A stretch of 64,000 nucleotides of DNA from Echinarachnius parma. Lineage: Eukaryota; Echinodermata; Echinoidea; Clypeasteroida; Echinarachniidae. Every line of letters starts with the position of its first letter. Within the stretch, counting starts at the first letter, position 1. Of the stretch, positions 1 to 12,200 are shown in pieces. The translations under genes and the position numbers were made by a program. The notes beneath the pieces were generated by a model that worked only from the letters and a program-made list of their open reading frames with translations, was not told the DNA's origin and made no database searches. The DNA lies in NCBI GenBank assembly GCA_037951105.1, contig JBAMJV010000904.1, forward strand, positions 124,001-188,000, in the 5' to 3' direction.

Positions 1-301
1 ACAGCTAGTATAGCTAGCATGGTATAACACGCTAACAGCAGTACGTGTCTACATTTCAGTTGAACAGCAGTCGAGTCTACGTTATTATCACCGGTATTTC
101 ACTTTCTTCTGTAGATGTAGAATGAGGTTTGAGCGTCCGGAGACCCCGTGAAATCCGTTCTTTAGAGTCGGGAGGATCTCTTCACATTGATTTGCTTTTC
201 ATTCCAGCTTTCTTCTGGAGATCACACGGTTTTTAGTGAGTGTTACATTTATTTTGTCAATTTGTTGTCGGCTGTATGCTGCATCCCCATTACTAACCTA
301 A

Positions 302-330
302 CCAGGCTCTGTGCGTAGCACAGAGCCTGG
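302..330. repeat. perfect short hairpin, core GTGC-GTA-GCAC
   Basis: A 13-bp perfect stem around a 3-nt GTA loop. It shares its inner stem and loop with hairpins at 660-684 and 1480-1504. No gene or recognised regulatory element is adjacent. Confidence 0.7.
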
Positions 331-659
331 CATATTGAAGTGTGTGTTAGGTGTACCGCTCGTAACAATTATTGGTAAAAATAGTATATAAGATACTATA
401 CAATTTATATCTGGTTTTATACTTACGACGGATGTTATCCATGGACATCAATGGTCCACTGTCTTGATACATGAGGCTCCATTCGGTGTATTTATTCACA
501 AAATTAGGTTTTTATCGTTTTTATCGCAAAAATTCCAAAATGGTATCCGAATTTGTGTCCACAGTGCGCATGCGTGAGGTCGCAGGTCAAACTTTGGCGT
601 ACGAGCCAAGATGTGCGCGCGTTCTGCACAGCGATTGATAGTTCGTCGTTAACTGTGAT

Positions 660-684
660 CAGCGATGTGCGTAGCACATCGCTG
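660..684. repeat. perfect short hairpin, same core
   Basis: An 11-bp perfect stem with a GTA loop; the outer stem differs from the one at 302-330 but the inner TGTGC/GCACA and the loop are the same. Confidence 0.7.
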
Positions 685-722
685 TGACGAGATGTCGATT
701 GAAATTAAGAAGTTTTTTTGAC

Positions 723-1081
723 ATGAGGTGTTTTATCCCCTTTAATCAGATTATTTTTTAATTTTGTTTACTTGTACTACACACAGAAACCCCCATATAT
801 GTCGGCGCTACACAAAATTACTATGAAAACAATGATAACCTACCTCAAATTGATTATTTATGTCGATTGTCCTTGTTAGAATCCCGCTGTGCGATGCCGA
901 CGGATCGAAAAAAAAAGCCGGATTCTAACAAGGACGATCGTCATAAATAATCAATTTGAGGTAAGTTATCATTCTTTTTATAGCAATTTTGTGTAGCGCC
1001 GTCGTACATAGGTATTTTAGGGTGCAGTACAAGTAAACAAAATTTAAAAAAAATCTGCTTAAAGAGGATAAAACACCTCAT
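723..1081. mobile_element. foldback MITE with ATGAGGTGTTTTATCC termini
   Basis: The two ends are inverted copies (ATGAGGTGTTTTATCC at the left, its complement at 1,062-1,081) and the inverted similarity continues inwards to a centre near 895-915. No coding capacity. A partial second copy, mainly the right arm, lies at about 1,300-1,445. This is a non-autonomous element of unknown superfamily. Confidence 0.7.
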
Positions 1082-1296
1082 CGCCCATCTACAAACATGT
1101 TCCTGCAAGATTTCGAGCGATGTATATGCCAGGCGGTTAGGTTAACATTGAGTACAGTGGCCTGGCTTATATGTATTAGTCAACCGATCGCCACTTACGC
1201 GCGGAACCGGAATAAAACCTCGCCTATATATCCCAGCATGCATTGCCGATGACTTTGGAGGCGACAGGACAATTTCGAATATTTGTGCGAAGCCGT

Positions 1297-1445
1297 TTGG
1301 GATTAATCATCAATTTGAGGTAAGTTATTATTCTTTTCATATAATTTCTATGTAGCGCGCAGATAAAACGCACTTTTGTTCTCTAGAAAAGGTTAACCAA
1401 ATACAAAAAAATTATAATTAAAGGTGATAAAAACACCTCATCGCA
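1297..1445. mobile_element. partial copy of the 723-1081 MITE
   Basis: The segment repeats the inner CAATTTGAGGTAAGTTAT stretch and ends with the same ACACCTCATCG terminus. The left arm is missing or unrecognisable. Confidence 0.5.
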
Positions 1446-1479
1446 AAAACGCTACACCATTTCGATCGTCAGTAATTCA

Positions 1480-1504
1480 CAGCTCTGTGCTACGCACAGA
1501 GCTG
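1480..1504. repeat. perfect short hairpin, inverted loop version
   Basis: An 11-bp perfect stem with loop TAC, the complement of the GTA loop in the two upstream hairpins, so it is the same core in the opposite orientation. Confidence 0.7.
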
Positions 1505-1523
1505 ATCATAGTTACCCCATTAC

Positions 1524-1551
1524 ATGTGGGTACCTATACAGGTACCCACAT
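1524..1551. repeat. perfect palindrome with GGTACC stem
   Basis: 12-bp arms (ATGTGGGTACCT and its complement) around ATAC. It lies 20 bp after the previous hairpin. The stretch 1,555-2,200 shows nothing else I can name. Confidence 0.7.
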
Positions 1552-2210
1552 CCCCACCTACATCAAAACGTAAGGTAGGGTTTCTCCCCGTTCATTCATT
1601 CCACTTATGACATGACATTTGTAATCTATAAGGTGAAATTAAATCATTGAAAGATGTGTTTTTGATACTTACCCACTTTTCTTGCTATGAATCAGCCAAT
1701 ATTTCACGTTCATTTGCCATGCAGTCGCGTCGAGCGCTGATCATCGCACACGCTTGCGACGGAAGTACCGTGAAAAGTGTGTTGCTGAAATGACCTTTCG
1801 TTAGGTAGTCTTCGTCCAGCCAGGAATTGATACGTTGTAAATTACTTACGCACATTATTGTATGCCTGTCAAATCGGAAATAAAGTGTGTGCCACTGAGT
1901 GCGCTTGAGATGAAACTACCGTATTTTGCTTGCGAATTGTTGTTTTTCAAACCTTTAAAGAATATGGATTTAAAAATTGTAACGACTGATTTTTGAATAG
2001 AATTAAATAAAATACGATGAAATATATTTATTTTTTATGAAAAAACATACACACATTAAATTAAATTATACATTTTTACTTTGCAGTTTTAACAGTCGAT
2101 GATGAGCCTTGCTTCCGACCAAAACAAGTTTGTATAATTGATGACGTATGTACAATATTCGCTAGCTACACAGTGAACGACATTTTCACGTGTGCTTTGA
2201 TGCTGGATTG

Positions 2211-2328
2211 ACAGGCAGTTCAGGACCAACGAATATTATTGAAGCCCATTTCAATTTAGCTAGGGGCAACGTGACGCCATCAAATGGAGAATTTTTCATC
2301 GGCCATCTAGCAAGATCTACAAAGTTAG
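2211..2328 (+). other. possible orphan exon (weak)
   Basis: An open stretch of about 39 codons sits between a plausible acceptor (TTGACAG, ending 2,210) and a plausible donor (AG|GTGAGA, near 2,328). I do not recognise the peptide and found no neighbouring exon to join it to. It may be chance or a decayed gene. Confidence 0.15.
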
Positions 2329-2377
2329 GTGAGAAAATACAAAATAAGAAATCATTCATGAACAATAGTCTTTACAA

Positions 2378-3070
2378 CTAACCCCAAAAAGGGGGGTTAG
2401 TGAAGTCACTACTGCTATACGGCAGTGTGACTTTTGGGCATACTTGGCCATACAGTTTCCCATTCGCTAGTGTACATGGGTCATTCCACGGGGTTGGGGC
2501 AATTTTTGTGACATACCAGAAGTGAGAAACTGTGTCTCCTATCAACTGTAACAATGTTTGCTCAAATTGAGTTTTGCATAAAAAGCATAGCCAACTCTCT
2601 TCAGAAGTACTCAAGCTTCATGGTGAATCAATATTATGGACCCAAAGTTTATGTAATGTTATATGAATATGATGTCCATGTAACGGTGGTAAAAAGAGAA
2701 ATGTGTATTAAGCAAAGATTTTGAAGAAAAGCAACTGAAACAGGAACGATTCTAGGGCACTACTATATAATATTCATTGCATAAAAATCTTCAACAGATG
2801 ATTTCATCTTCCATGTGTAGTAGAAGATCTCATACCACCGTTACATGGACATCGTCATATTTTTTGCCCCAACCCCATGGAATGACCCACATCGCGACGC
2901 AGGCGTGTGTGCACCAGTGCACAAACAAAACCGCACAGTGTCAGTGCAGTGCAGGCCAGTGCAGTTGAATGAGTGACTGTTGACTGTTGTTTTCTTTTCA
3001 CAATTGCAAGCTGCAGACTTGCAATTTGCAGTGCAGTGCCATATAGCAGTGGTGGGGCCTAATCATAGAA
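2378..3070. mobile_element. long inverted-repeat element
   Basis: Matched inverted segments are seen at 2,478-2,503 with 2,862-2,886 (GGGTCATTCCACGGGGTTGG and complement) and at 2,672-2,692 with 2,833-2,858. The outer ends near 2,400 and 3,050 also resemble each other inverted. The reading frames inside are by-products of the inverted structure. Confidence 0.5.
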
Positions 3071-3142
3071 GTATGACTCCAACACTGCCGTTGTAGAACT
3101 AGAAGTAGAAGGTAAACTGTATCGCGCGCAGTGACCGTACCC

Positions 3143-3456
3143 TGTACATTTTGGTAAAACTATACTTTAGTAGGCTTAGAGAATTTTGGTCGCTAACTTC
3201 AATTTTCGTACTGCCCAATAAATCTAACTTATATAGCCACTAAATCTAACCATAGCCACTAAATCTGGGTTATAGCCACTAAATCTGACCTATAGCCACT
3301 AAATCTGACCTGTAGCCACTAAATCTGACCTATAGCCACTAAATATGGCTATAGCCACCAAATTTAGGGTTAGGGTAAGGGTTAGGGTTAGGGTTGAAGT
3401 TAGCGACCAAAATTCTCTAAGCCTACTAAAGTATAGTTTTGCCTACATTTTGTACA
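3143..3456. mobile_element. TIR element carrying a 20-bp tandem array and telomere-like repeats
   Basis: Inverted termini of about 55-60 bp (3,143-3,207 and about 3,393-3,456, sharing TATACTTTAGTAGGCTTAGA) enclose about six copies of a 20-bp unit (TATAGCCACTAAATCTGACC) and then a run of TTAGGG-type repeats. The internal repeats are direct, the ends inverted. No coding capacity. Confidence 0.75.
3363..3393. repeat. interstitial TTAGGG repeats
   Basis: Four to five TTAGGG-like units, one degenerate (TAAGGG), lie inside the TIR element at 3,143-3,456. TTAGGG is the usual deuterostome telomere repeat. The internal position argues against a chromosome end. Confidence 0.75.
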
Positions 3457-3832
3457 TAAAACAATGGCGGGCTGACGGTCTTGATTACGAGCAGTATTGA
3501 ACGGAGGAAGTTCGTCACAAAACTGCATTGTGGTGAAATAATATGACGAAACAATAGGAATGTGCGTAAGGCGCGCACTTTACCAAGCGCACTCACACTG
3601 TACATTTTCTATGGCAAAGATGTCATAAGCGCGTACATTTGTGATTTTGCGCGCGATGAATTTGTAAACAATTTTTGCCCTTGGCTGAGACAGTGATCCG
3701 TGTATGAAGGGCGACTCTACTGCAAATATTGAGCATTCATAAACAGTATTTTAACACAAAAAGTAACTAAAAAAGTGGTCTTATTGATGGAGTAGAAAAG
3801 GGCAACACAAATTGATTACGCTAGATAAATAG

Positions 3833-4723
3833 TAGATCGACAAATCTATCGCTTTCATGGCCTTTTTGACATTATTATTGTTATTTTCACTGTCGGCATT
3901 CTAGCGATAGACGCTACCCATACACGGTGCCTTAAGAGGCAAGAACACCGTAGCTCTACAGTAAAAGTTACTTACGGAAAATAATTTTTGTTTGCACATA
4001 AAACACAACATTCTCACACTTTGAGCGACATTTGTAGCCCTATCAATACATTTAGGGCTGCTATAATACTTTAACTCACCGATCTCGTGTGTCGCTGTAC
4101 GTGTCATTCCATAATTCCGGCGATATTTACAATTTTAAAACGATTTCCCATCACTCTTCTTCGGTCTTTCGCGGTACTTTTTGTTCAAACTGCAAAAAAA
4201 AAAAAATATAATGTGCATCCGTATGCGCGAACACTTTTTCAGAAACTTAGGCAGCTAGGTACGGTACAGCTTCTATGGTATAGCAGCTTTGCGGCGCGCG
4301 CTGTACCGTACCTACCTAAAAGTGTTCGCGCATACGGATGCACATTATATATATTTTTTTTTGCAGTTTGAACAAAAAGTACCGCGAAAGACCGAAGAAG
4401 AGTGATGGAAAATCGTTTTAAAATTGTAAATATCGCCGGAATTATGGAATGACACGTACAGCGACACACGAGATCGGTGAGTTAAAGTATTATAGCAGCC
4501 CTAAATGTATTGATAGGGCTACAAATGTCGCTCAAAGTGTGAGAATGTGGTGTTTTATGTGCAAAAAAAAATTATTTTCCGTAAGTAACTTTTACTGTAG
4601 AGCTACGGTGTTCTTGTCTCTTAAGGCACCGTGTATGGGTAGCGTCTATCGCTAGAATGCCGACAGTGAAAATAACAATAATAATGTCAAAAAGGCCATG
4701 AAAGCGATAGATTTGTCGATCTA
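3833..4723. mobile_element. foldback (MULE-like) element, ~430-bp arms, 9-bp TSD
   Basis: The 891-bp element is almost entirely two inverted arms of about 430 bp meeting near 4,270-4,305. Its termini read TAGATCGACAAATC and complement, and GATAAATAG flanks both sides directly (3,824-3,832 and 4,724-4,732). A 9-bp target duplication with very long inverted termini is typical of Mutator-like elements. The arms differ at few positions, so it is either young or homogenised. The four small reading frames inside are mirror images of each other, not genes. A decayed relative of one arm lies at about 5,065-5,165. Confidence 0.8.
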
Positions 4724-5064
4724 GATAAATAGGTGGTGAATATTTCACCGCTCAATGGGATGTATTTTATTATTAAATTCCAGATCAATTTCGAAACACA
4801 CAGCCTGTCATACTTCTGATGACGTTTTGTGACGTAGCTAAAGTAAACTGCTTCTAATCGCAAACATGCCTTGACCATTATGGCGGCTGAGTTTACCCCC
4901 CCTGGGCCTAATACACGATATTGCCGTGCATTTTTGGCATGGCAAACAATAGAGTGGTGAAGTGTGATGTCATCAATGATGTCATAAACATCTTTTTTGG
5001 GAATTTTCAAATTTACGAATTACGTTACACTTACACTGTCGGTCACTCTGTACAGTATTCTGGT

Positions 5065-5165
5065 CGAAGGATAGATCAACAAATCTAGCACTTTCATCCT
5101 TTGACATTATAATATTATTACTGAAATATTTTACTGTCGGCATTCTAGCGCTAGACGCTACGATA
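5065..5165. mobile_element. decayed arm of the 3833-4723 foldback family
   Basis: The stretch repeats the terminal order of that element: GATAGATC-ACAAATCTA, then a TTTGACATT block, then CTGTCGGCATTCTAGCG. Only one arm is present. Confidence 0.6.
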
Positions 5166-5310
5166 GAGTAACAAAATAGGGCTCTAAAATTAGAGAAATT
5201 AATTCCCTTTCTCCTTGTAGGCATCATGTAACTTTTTATCTTCTTGCTGAAGTGTAGGACTACCATCCCGCAAATATGTGGGACTCCGTCCTTGATGGGT
5301 TAAAGGGACT
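5165..5310. repeat. dispersed repeat, copy 1
   Basis: About 140 bp similar to 24,655-24,795, sharing GGCTCTAAAATTAGAGAAA, CTTCTTGCT and ACAAATATGTGGG blocks. No terminal structure is visible. The interval 5,310-5,880 that follows holds nothing I can support. Confidence 0.6.
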
Positions 5311-6051
5311 ACAGCGTCTAGATGGCCTAATTTTCACAATTCGGATCTCTATATGTAATTTTTCCCGAAGAAAAAGAATTTGGCAGTCATCTCTCATGAA
5401 ATCAATCAATTTTGGGGTAATTAGTAAATATCTAATTGTCCTGGGAACGCCCCTTTTAAATCGCCAAAATGTGACGTCATCTAAAGAACGGACTAATGAA
5501 CTAAAGTCTGTAGATGACGCGTCATGACGTAAGCCAATGTATTGTCAATCACACGTCGATCACGCCGCCGATTCCGGACCCTAAATGTGGGTGGGGCGTA
5601 AACTGGCTGCTAAGTAAGATTTGGCATCAGAAAACTAGTCTTAAATCACTACTGTTTTTATTTTCATGGAATTTTTTTTGGCAGACCTATATTTCAAGTC
5701 ATCAACTATGGAATAAGTGTCAAAGTACGTTGTATTCTTTAGGTCCTTTAAGAGTAAGATGGGGAATAATTATTAATTTGTTGGGGTTTCATGTTTCAAG
5801 TAAATTTTCCAATTTCCAACGAAACAAAATTTATATTAAAAAGTCATTGCAATGATTGCATGATCGCAATGTATACAAACATATTTTGTAATGTGCGGTG
5901 GGTGCACTGGTGCAGCGCGCAGTTAACGTAAGTGAACAACATTATTATTAATAAATGTTATGTTTTTTATCTTTTAGCTTTATAGAACTTAGGACCCTAA
6001 AGTTAAAGGCTTAGCTTAGGCCTGGTGCGGGGAAGGGCTACCGGAATAATT

Positions 6052-6228
6052 ATGGCTCTATACGCATCATGGAGAACGGCTGGAAGACTGTGGTGTTCCC
6101 TTCCGGCCTACTGCGCAAGGAATCATGGGAAGGCTATCAATCCGTCTCTTCTTGTCGCCTGCACAAGGGATGCCCACGACCACATCAAGAGTGTGACCAC
6201 TGAGAACAAGAAAACAAAAGACGTCAAA
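6052..6228 (+). CDS. LIPT1: LIPT1 exon 1 (targeting peptide)
   Basis: 59 codons, starting MALYASWRTAGRLW and ending NKKTKDVK, then donor AAA|GTAAGT in phase 0. The basic, Ser-rich segment and its KK-x-VK ending fit the stretch just before the conserved domain in vertebrate LIPT1. The link to exon 2 rests on phase and character, not on a strong family match. The 3' edge of this exon recurs as ghosts at 6,500-6,560 and 8,190-8,250. Confidence 0.7.
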
Positions 6229-9200
6229 GTAAGTTTCATTGTCAACCTTAAAATCTGCATTTCCCACCTTAAAATCTGCATTTCCCCTTTCTTCCAAAAC
6301 AAATGGGAAAAGGGATTATGGGGGGAAAATGTGAGCACTAGGACTGCACATGAGTGTTCAACTAAGTTTAATTTTAACCCTTAAATCTCTATTCACATAT
6401 ATCTCCATAATTTCTTCCCAAACCGAGAAATCATGAAATGTTAAATGGAAAAATATAAGGAATAATAGGAAAGGGAAACTGGTAAGATGATGTGAGTGCT
6501 AGAAATGTCCACAATCACATGTAGAGTGTGACGGAGAACCAGAAAACAAAATATGACAAAGTCAGTGTAATTTGTTGTACCCAAGCTATTTTCTCTATTT
6601 CCCCCTCCCCCTTTTATATACCAAAACAAACAATTATGAAATATTTAATAATTTTAGAAAATAATATGGAATGGGAAAGGGAATATGAGAAAAAAAATCT
6701 GAGCACAAGGATTGCCCATGAGTGTTGAACTAAGTTTAATTTTAACTAAGGCTGAGTCGGTTCGGTCGATCACACCGGTTACCGACCGTTTCAATCGGGA
6801 CCCGGTTCGGTATATCAGGAAACAGTGCCCCGAAAAAAAATAAAAAAAATAAAATGTTAAAAAAGAAATTAAGATTATCACAATAATGTAGCGGAATTCA
6901 AATAAAAACGGGGCAATTGATATCATTTACTTTAAAGAGTGGTTATTTTCGAGAAATTCGTGGTTCATTACTTCGTTTGACAGTCAGAAATTGAACAGGA
7001 AGCGCAAAATTGCTAGTCATTTGAACGATATTGTCGGCGGATGTGCACACAATGTTAGTCCGATACTCCAGGGGAGTTGTCTGATGGATCTTTGTATGAT
7101 CCAGCTGATGAGCCAGTGCATTCAAAAAGTGGCTCAAAATACGTTTTTTGGTCATTTGCACCATTTAAAAATGTTTTGATATTCTACTTATATGATTTCA
7201 TGGCGTTTGACAGCCGAACAGAAACAAAAATGAGCCCCAAAACAATGAAAACAACTACTCAAAACATCGATAAAAAACGACTACATCGCTCCCATTCGCT
7301 CGTATACCCTGTGTGCAAGTTACGGGTCTCTTTTTCTTCCGCGAGATTCATACGCTGGGCCGGTGGAACTATGTTCCAGCCCGCCCTCTATCGGCAAGAT
7401 CCATCCGCCAGGAATTGGGGAAGTCCCCGGCGGATGGATATCTTGCGCAAGAAAAGAGACCCCGTAACTTGCACACAGGGTATACGAGCGAATTGGAGCG
7501 ATGTAGTCGTTTTTTATCGATGTTTTGAGTAGTTGTTTTCATTGTTTCGGGGCTCTTTTTTTTTCTGTTCGGCTGTCAAACGCCATTCGAAATCATGTAA
7601 GTAGAATATCAAAATGGTGTTGATTGCGAAAAGGCTAATTTATAGCCACTTTTTAAGGGCATGCAGTGGCTCACAGTCACAAGCGATCGTACATGTGATG
7701 TTTCCCCCAGACTAGCGGGCTAAGTTTCTGTGAACCGTGTTGCGATGGGCAATGGTGAACAAACGATGAATTTACTTCGGAAAAAAAAAAACTTTTCATG
7801 CGAAACTGAGTTAATTCTGGATACTGTAACTATTTTCCCGTAAAGATTGATATGTAAATCCATTAAAGCCTCAGTATTTATTATGTTATTTGCATATAAA
7901 AAGAGCAATATAAGCCCCAAACAGTGCATTTTGCCGATGCGTGCACGATTGCGTGATTTTACCGGTCCGAGTTTCGACGGTAAAAATTTATCGGGATACC
8001 GGTTCCCGACCGGTAAAAGTTTATCGGGACCCGGTTCCGACAATTACCGACATGACTCAGCCTTAATTTTAACCCTTAAATCTCTATTCCCATCGTTCTC
8101 AATTTCTTCCCAAACCTAGACATGAAAGGTTAAATGAAGAAAAAAAAAGACATAATAGGAAAGGGAAACTGGTAAGATGATATGAATGCTAGAAATGCCC
8201 ACAATCACATGCAGAGTGCGACCAAGAACAAGAAAACAAAAGATGTCAAAGTCAGTTTAATTTTTGTACCCAAGCTATTTCCCCCTCCCCCTTTCTACCA
8301 TTGAAACCAAGAAATTATGAAATATTTTATGATTTATTTAAAGGGATAGTTGAGTATTGGTCAAACTTAAATTTAGTAACCAAAACCTACATGTATACCA
8401 TTACGGTACAAACTAATAGTTATAAATCCACCATGCTCGAAAGGTATACACAATTACAAACGACTAAGTAAAAACCCTGTTATCATTAAAAAAGAGCCAT
8501 TACAACTCAAGAGGGTGCTCTCTAAAAACTCATTGGTTTTAGCCATTTTTCATACAAAATTGTGCATTTGATGTTTTGTTAAAATAATGATTCAATAGAG
8601 GTATCAACAACTTTTTAAAAACCTATTTAGATTTAAGTAGTCTATAAGCATTTTTTTGTATTTTTCTAAAAAGTCAAAATGTTCCACGGCCGGTAGACTT
8701 CTAAATAAAATTGTGTTTATGGATATTTCAGCCGTTTCCGAACCGATTTTGATCAAATGAAGTTTATTCTGTCATTAAAATTGTATGCTCTTTCTAATGT
8801 GACAGTCAGTTTTTCATTATCTCACAAAAAAAATAGTTTGTGTAGCGCCCTCTATACCAAAACTCAACAATCCCTTTAAACATGTTTACTGTGAACTGCA
8901 GCCCTTGAACCAGTTATAGTGCCCGGGATTGAGAGCTCTCACAAGATGCAACTTTTTTTTTTGAAAACAGGATGTGAAAGTATGATTCATATCTCAACCC
9001 TTTCCCCCTTTTTCTCGATCCCGAAGTGTAACAAACAAAGTTCAATTTGCAACAAACAAACAAACAAACAAACAAACAAACAAACAAACACACAAACAAA
9101 CAAACAAACAAACAAACAAACAAACAAACAAACAAACAAACAAACAAACAAACAAACAAACAAACAAGCAAACAAATAGATAGATAACACTGGAAAGAGA

Positions 9201-12200
9201 ATGGGCAAATAAGAAAAAAAGAGAGAAAGAAAAAAAGAGTGCAAAAATGTCCACAAACAAAATGCCAACATTCTTGACAGACTTGTGACTTGTAAACACG
9301 AAGACAAAAAGTTGTAGCTATGGTATAGTTTCTCTTCAAAGTATGAGAAGTTTTAGGAGAAAATAGGGGAAATCAATTAATGTAAAATAGAAATGGAACA
9401 TTAAAGAATTAAAAAGTTGCAGATGTGGTAAAATTTATATTGTATAGAATGAGAAGTTTTAGGAGAAAATAAAGGGAAATCAAGTTATGTAAAATAGAAA
9501 TGGGTATAAAGAATTGTTTCATCAAGTTCTGTTTTGATGTCAACAAAAATCTGTAAATTCATTTGATGAAGCGCCATTATTGCTTCCATCTCTCTGTTAT
9601 GTCAAACTTCTTGTTCTGTTATAGCTTTAAATAAGGCATCTATTCATAAATAATTTATGTCTTTTCAGGGCCTCGTATATTTGTCAACTTCAACAGACGT
9701 CTTTGCAAACTTGGCGCTGGAAGACTGGTAAGTATCAACTCTTAAAGGGCCAAGGATTTGAATGCTGTATGGCATTTGTGTGCATCGTAACTCGCAAAAA
9801 TGCGAGCTTGGCACTCAAGGAGTTAAAGGGATCTAGTAACTTTGTTTGCATGTATGTGCAGAAAGTGATGAATGGTAGTTAAAATGTGATAAAGTTTTGT
9901 GATTTCATATCTCTTCTGAGTAATGTGTGAAAATTTCACCTTAAATGGATGTAATATGGCCGAGTAATTAGCAAAAATGCACAGTGATATTCCCTAACTC
10001 ATTGCACTGACTTTGTACACAGTTATGACTATCCAGTATGGACAGAACAATTCAATCGTAAATATATTTTTACCGAAAGGGAAATTTGAAAAAAACAAAA
10101 GCTGTTCCTTGCTTCTATTACAAATACAACAAGGTATGAGAGAACCACTATCTAGTTCCAAGTAGGTTTTGTGGATTTGGACAATGTTACTAGAATTTAA
10201 GAGTTAGAACAGTATTGAAGAATAAGAAAAAATTAAACATTATTTTACTGAGTTTTTAAAATGATCTGGAAACTTTGTCTGAATCGACCAAGCTTACTTG
10301 CATCAATGGTGGTTCTTTCCTGCCTGGTTGTTTTCCTTTTACTTATAGAAGTAATAGTATGAAAACAGCTTTGGTTCTCAAATTGTCTCTTTGTTAATTA
10401 TGATTTAATTTGACAAAAATTCTTGGGAATCAATTAAACTGTGTACAAACATTATGGCAATGAGTTTAACTAGCAAGTAGCATTTTTCTTTTTTTTCTCA
10501 CCCTTTTTTCCTGCGCTCTAGGATCTACCAAAATACAGACCTGACCCATACGAGTCTGATGATACTATGGCGCAACGACCCGTGTGTTGTGCTCGGACGT
10601 CATCAGAACCCTTGGGCCGAGGTCAACCTGAGGCAGCTGTGGAACTCACCGGTCAAGCTGGCTCGAAGGAGAAGCGGGGGAGGCACCGTCTATCAGGTAC
10701 GGTCAAACCTGCGTATAGGGACCACTTATTTAAACGGGAAATGAGAAAAGTGGCCACTGTAACCTTTTATCCTAGTTGCCCAGTTGGGCAAATAGATTGA
10801 GGTTCTCCCACTTTTTGGTGGCCCGAATAAATAATTGTTCTGGTTGCAAAATTGCATCTGGATCTGGATGTTGTACAGTGCAGGACTTGGTATGGTATAG
10901 TGCACCGGATTTGTAGAGGGCGCTAATTCATCTAGTCAAAACGTAGGTGACTCTGGAAGATCTTGTTTCGGAACACCTCTGGTGATGTACTGTCGACAAC
11001 TTCGTTCGGGAGTTGGTTCCAGGCCAGCGTGCATTTATTTGTAAACTATTATCTACTGTTTAAACACCCAATCTCTTTATTGATCAAAACTGTGATTATG
11101 GATGACATGGAAGAATATAAGATTGTTATCAGTATTGAGTCTGTAGTTAGAATAGGAGTAAAATTTTCTAAATGTTGTGATTTTGGTATTTTTCTTGATA
11201 GGATTTGGGCAACTTAAACGTTTTTTTTTTAACATCACTTGACCATTACGACCGAACCCCAAAAGTTATACTAGAATATATAAGAATTATTTTGTGATTT
11301 TGGTATTTTTCTTCACTAGGATTTGGGCAACTTAAACATTACGTTTTTCACGTCGCGGGACCGTTACGACCGGACGGGAAACCTCAACCTCATCTCGCGC
11401 GCCATCAAGAAAAGCTGGCCGCATCTCAGCGTGTCCATCACAGAACGAGATGACATCGTCATGGACGACTTCTTCAAAATATCCTTGACTAAACTTAAAG
11501 TGATCCATTTACCTCATGAGATATTTCCAAAAGTGTTATTAGAGACTTTAGTCATACGCCAATATCATTGTAAGATTCTTTTGATGTTGAATTAACTAAA
11601 CCTAAAGTGATCCAATAACTTCATAAGAATTTTTCCAAAAGGGTTATTTGAGACTTCAATCATGTACACCAATATGATTGTAAGATTCTTTTAAATGCTG
11701 AATTATTAAACTTAATTTATAAAAAGCTTAGGGACTGGGCCCATATTCGTAAAAACCCTGCTAGCTTAATCCCTCGCCACGTGTATTTCAAATGATACAG
11801 TTTAGCGAGCAACAAACCATTTCCTAGTCTAGGGGAAGGAACTCCTAGCCTTTTGACTTACTGGATGTGATGAGAGCATAACTCTTGTAATTTCTAGTCA
11901 CTTATTTCCTCATGAATATTCCCAATAATGAAAATAATCAATATTTTATGGCCCGCTCTCATCTGCTTTCAATGCCAACAGGAGGCGGCCATTTCTTCAA
12001 CTTCTCGCGGTGAAATGACGTGTCAGGCGGAGAACACAATAGCGGGTTACCATAATGCTATTGTGTTCTCCGCCTGCCACGTCATTTCACCGCGAGTAGT
12101 TGAAGAAATGGCCGCCTCCTATGGGCATTGAAAGCAGACAACAGTGGTCCATAAAATATTGATTATTTTTGTAATCGAGAATATTCATGAGGAAATAGGT

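Noticed and set aside
3363-3393. A chromosome end
   Set aside because: The telomere-like tract is short and sits inside an inverted-repeat element with ordinary sequence on both sides.
3901-4655. Four reading frames of 68-94 codons, identical on both strands
   Set aside because: They are mirror images created by the long inverted arms of the foldback element at 3,833-4,723.
8914-9339. Reading frames rich in CLFV or NKQT across 9,052-9,178
   Set aside because: Translation of a (CAAA)n microsatellite.
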